From contig JAAOMT010000003.1 of NCBI GenBank assembly GCA_016748015.1, forward strand, positions 915,187 through 979,186: DNA of 64,000 nt, read 5' to 3'. The notes under the pieces were generated by a model. It was given only the letters and a program-made list of their open reading frames with translations. It ran no database searches and was not told where the DNA came from. This DNA comes from Geosiphon pyriformis. Its lineage: Eukaryota > Glomeromycota > Glomeromycetes > Archaeosporales > Geosiphonaceae. This document shows positions 62,501 through 64,000 of the stretch, one piece after another (positions within the stretch are counted from its first letter, which is position 1; each line of letters begins with the position of its first letter). Made by a program: the position numbers and the translations under genes.

Positions 62501-63083
62501 AAAGAATTTTCGCCGATTTCGCATCTCTTTCCTCTTTAGTCAAAGGTTTGCGAACGTCTATATGATGCTCTAAATGATTATTTTTAATCTCGTAGGCACT
62601 TTTGGTTCGCATATGAGTAGGATTACGCTTTACTTGATCTTGATTAACAGATTGTTGCAAATTACGCTGTACTTCATCTGCATAAGGATCAAATAATTTT
62701 CGGCCTGCACCTGCATGGATGCTGGCACGTCGAGTTGAAGTGTGAGAGTCGCTAGGAAGGACAGTATGGGGCATAGCAGCTTTGACTTTGAGATTAATAC
62801 TATCAAGAGTTACGTTTTGCTTAGGAATCATAATAATCGGGTCACGATCGGGATTGTAAAGACGACGAGTAGGAGGCGGGGCGTCGCGTTTAAATTCATG
62901 CATATCATTTAATTTTGTCATTTTTGCTTGAACACCATCGCTGGCTTTCCATGGCTTTCGAGGAGCTTGGAAATCTCCTTTACCAATTCCTTCTAATGCT
63001 TCAGGAGAAACTGCTTGCACACGTTCAGGTTTACGGTGCTTTCTTCGTCCGTAATTGCCTTTGGAAATGCGTTCGACTTGCAT
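59509..63083 (-). CDS. EST1/SMG6-like protein with C-terminal PIN nuclease domain
   Basis: Seven exons close in phase (1045 aa): 63083-62356, 62282-61843, 61766-61694, 61616-60596, 60530-60306, 60236-59981, 59903-59509. The basic, disordered N-terminus (about 1-200) is followed by a short coiled coil, then the EST1 14-3-3-like/TPR region with FRCVGFIGDISRYQWTHGF and LAILATND..KLYYFCRSL, the family's hallmark blocks. A helical middle part carries FDDKMDLFDTSHDLDIERML and RARVFELGIMLTK. The C-terminal PIN domain has LVIDTN, VTELDGLRLNP, LDDIILGIC and LLTNDRNLRIKA, so all three catalytic Asp positions of active SMG6-type PIN domains are present. The family cuts mRNA in nonsense-mediated decay and/or binds telomerase. 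The first in-frame ATG is 63083; the frame is open about 85 bp further without ATG, so an upstream exon is possible. Confidence 0.9.
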
Positions 63084-64000
63084 GATTAAGCTGGAAAGTG
63101 TCACTGGGTAAGAAGTTTCCGGTTTGATTTGCACAGTATTTATTTGATTATTCGCACTTAAATTATAACAGCATTAACAGTTAATATTGATTTATTACTT
63201 TTAGGTCTAGGCCTGATGTTTCACATTACATAAGCTCATGAGTCGATTTTAATTCATGATATGATTTTACATATATTACAATGTCGAATTTTAAGTTGCT
63301 TGATAATTTAACAATTGCAAACAACTTTCACTATAATACATAAGGATGTTTGAAATAATCACATATAAATTTAAATTTTTAGTTATTCTTTTTTATATGC
63401 AATTTTATCATTTATATAATAATAAAATAAAAATAATTTTTAAATTTTAAGTTAAATATTAAATAATTTGTTTTTATTTAATATATACATATATATGGTT
63501 TTATGCAAAAAGTTTAATACACCAAAATGATTCTTCAAAGTATTGTTATAGCAAAAAATATAAATTTATCTATAAAAATAAAAAATTACATATAAATTAA
63601 TTAATTAATTAATAATAACTATATTAATATTAGTATTATTTTATTTGTTTAATCCAATTGTTATCTATTTTATAAAACTAACATGTTTTATATTAGATAT
63701 AAGTTATGTTTAAACCACATATGACCAGCTATCTAAACTAATTAAATTATATTCACAGAAATTCTGAATTTATCACTAGTCAAAAATTATTTAACAAAGT
63801 TATTAATACATAAAAAAACTTTGTTTAGAACATATAATTCAAATATTCTAATAAATACAAAATAATAGACAATTTAACTATGTTTAATATTTATATAAAC
63901 GAAATAATTGGGTTTTATATTAAACAATAAATTATGTTTTATATTTAGCTTAAAACTTTAACATAAATAATTATATTTTATTTTATAAAAAATTACAATA
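63084..64000. other. Upstream flank then AT-rich desert
   Basis: 63084-63350 is the probable promoter or 5' leader of the EST1/PIN gene; from about 63350 to the window end the sequence is nearly pure A/T without genes. Confidence 0.5.

Overview
The window is nuclear DNA from an AT-rich, intron-rich fungus. Genes have short introns with GTAAGT-like donors, and fungus-specific families are present: a fungal_trans transcription factor, a PTR2-type peptide transporter, Ser/Thr-rich surface proteins with Kex2-like KR sites, and a Sel1-repeat protein. Long stretches of very high A+T, many (AAT)n/(ATT)n microsatellites and MITE-like elements fit an arbuscular mycorrhizal fungus (Glomeromycotina, Rhizophagus-like). 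That placement is an inference from style and family content, not from a marker gene.

Layout: 1-573 (-) is the 5' part of a membrane-anchored epoxide-hydrolase-like alpha/beta hydrolase that runs off the left edge. 574-7041 is an AT desert holding a deleted DNA transposon (2978-3722) and a MITE (6189-6526). 7499-11089 (-) is a ten-exon secretory/membrane protein with a SbsA-like Ig domain and several TM helices. 12255-14461 (-) is a GM130/Bug1-like golgin. 14.5-21.5 kb is a second desert. 21547-24928 (+) is a fungal_trans transcription factor with no visible zinc cluster. 27092-28951 (-) and 35117-36326 (+) are two Ser/Thr-rich secreted, probably GPI-anchored proteins; an assembly gap (30293-30524) and a doubtful proline-rich gene lie between them. 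A decayed Tc1-type transposase is at about 37.9-38.2 kb. 39671-40981 (+) is a purple acid phosphatase. 42409-42608 is a second copy of the 6.2-kb MITE in opposite orientation, and 42916-43575 (+) is a Sel1-repeat protein. Another desert and unrecognised ORF remnants follow. 49431-50261 (-) is a LITAF-domain protein with two PPxY motifs. A third MITE-like element is at about 51.9 kb. 55328-57443 (+) is a POT peptide transporter, and 59509-63083 (-) is an EST1/SMG6-like protein with a C-terminal PIN nuclease.

Genes are individually transcribed, mixed-strand and spaced by kilobases; there is no operon or evident biosynthetic cluster. Several products belong to the secretory/endosomal system and cell surface: the SbsA-Ig membrane protein, golgin, two wall-type proteins, secreted phosphatase, peptide transporter and LITAF. 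Exon borders were set by hand from splice signals plus reading-frame continuity; every multi-exon model listed with coordinates closes in phase.
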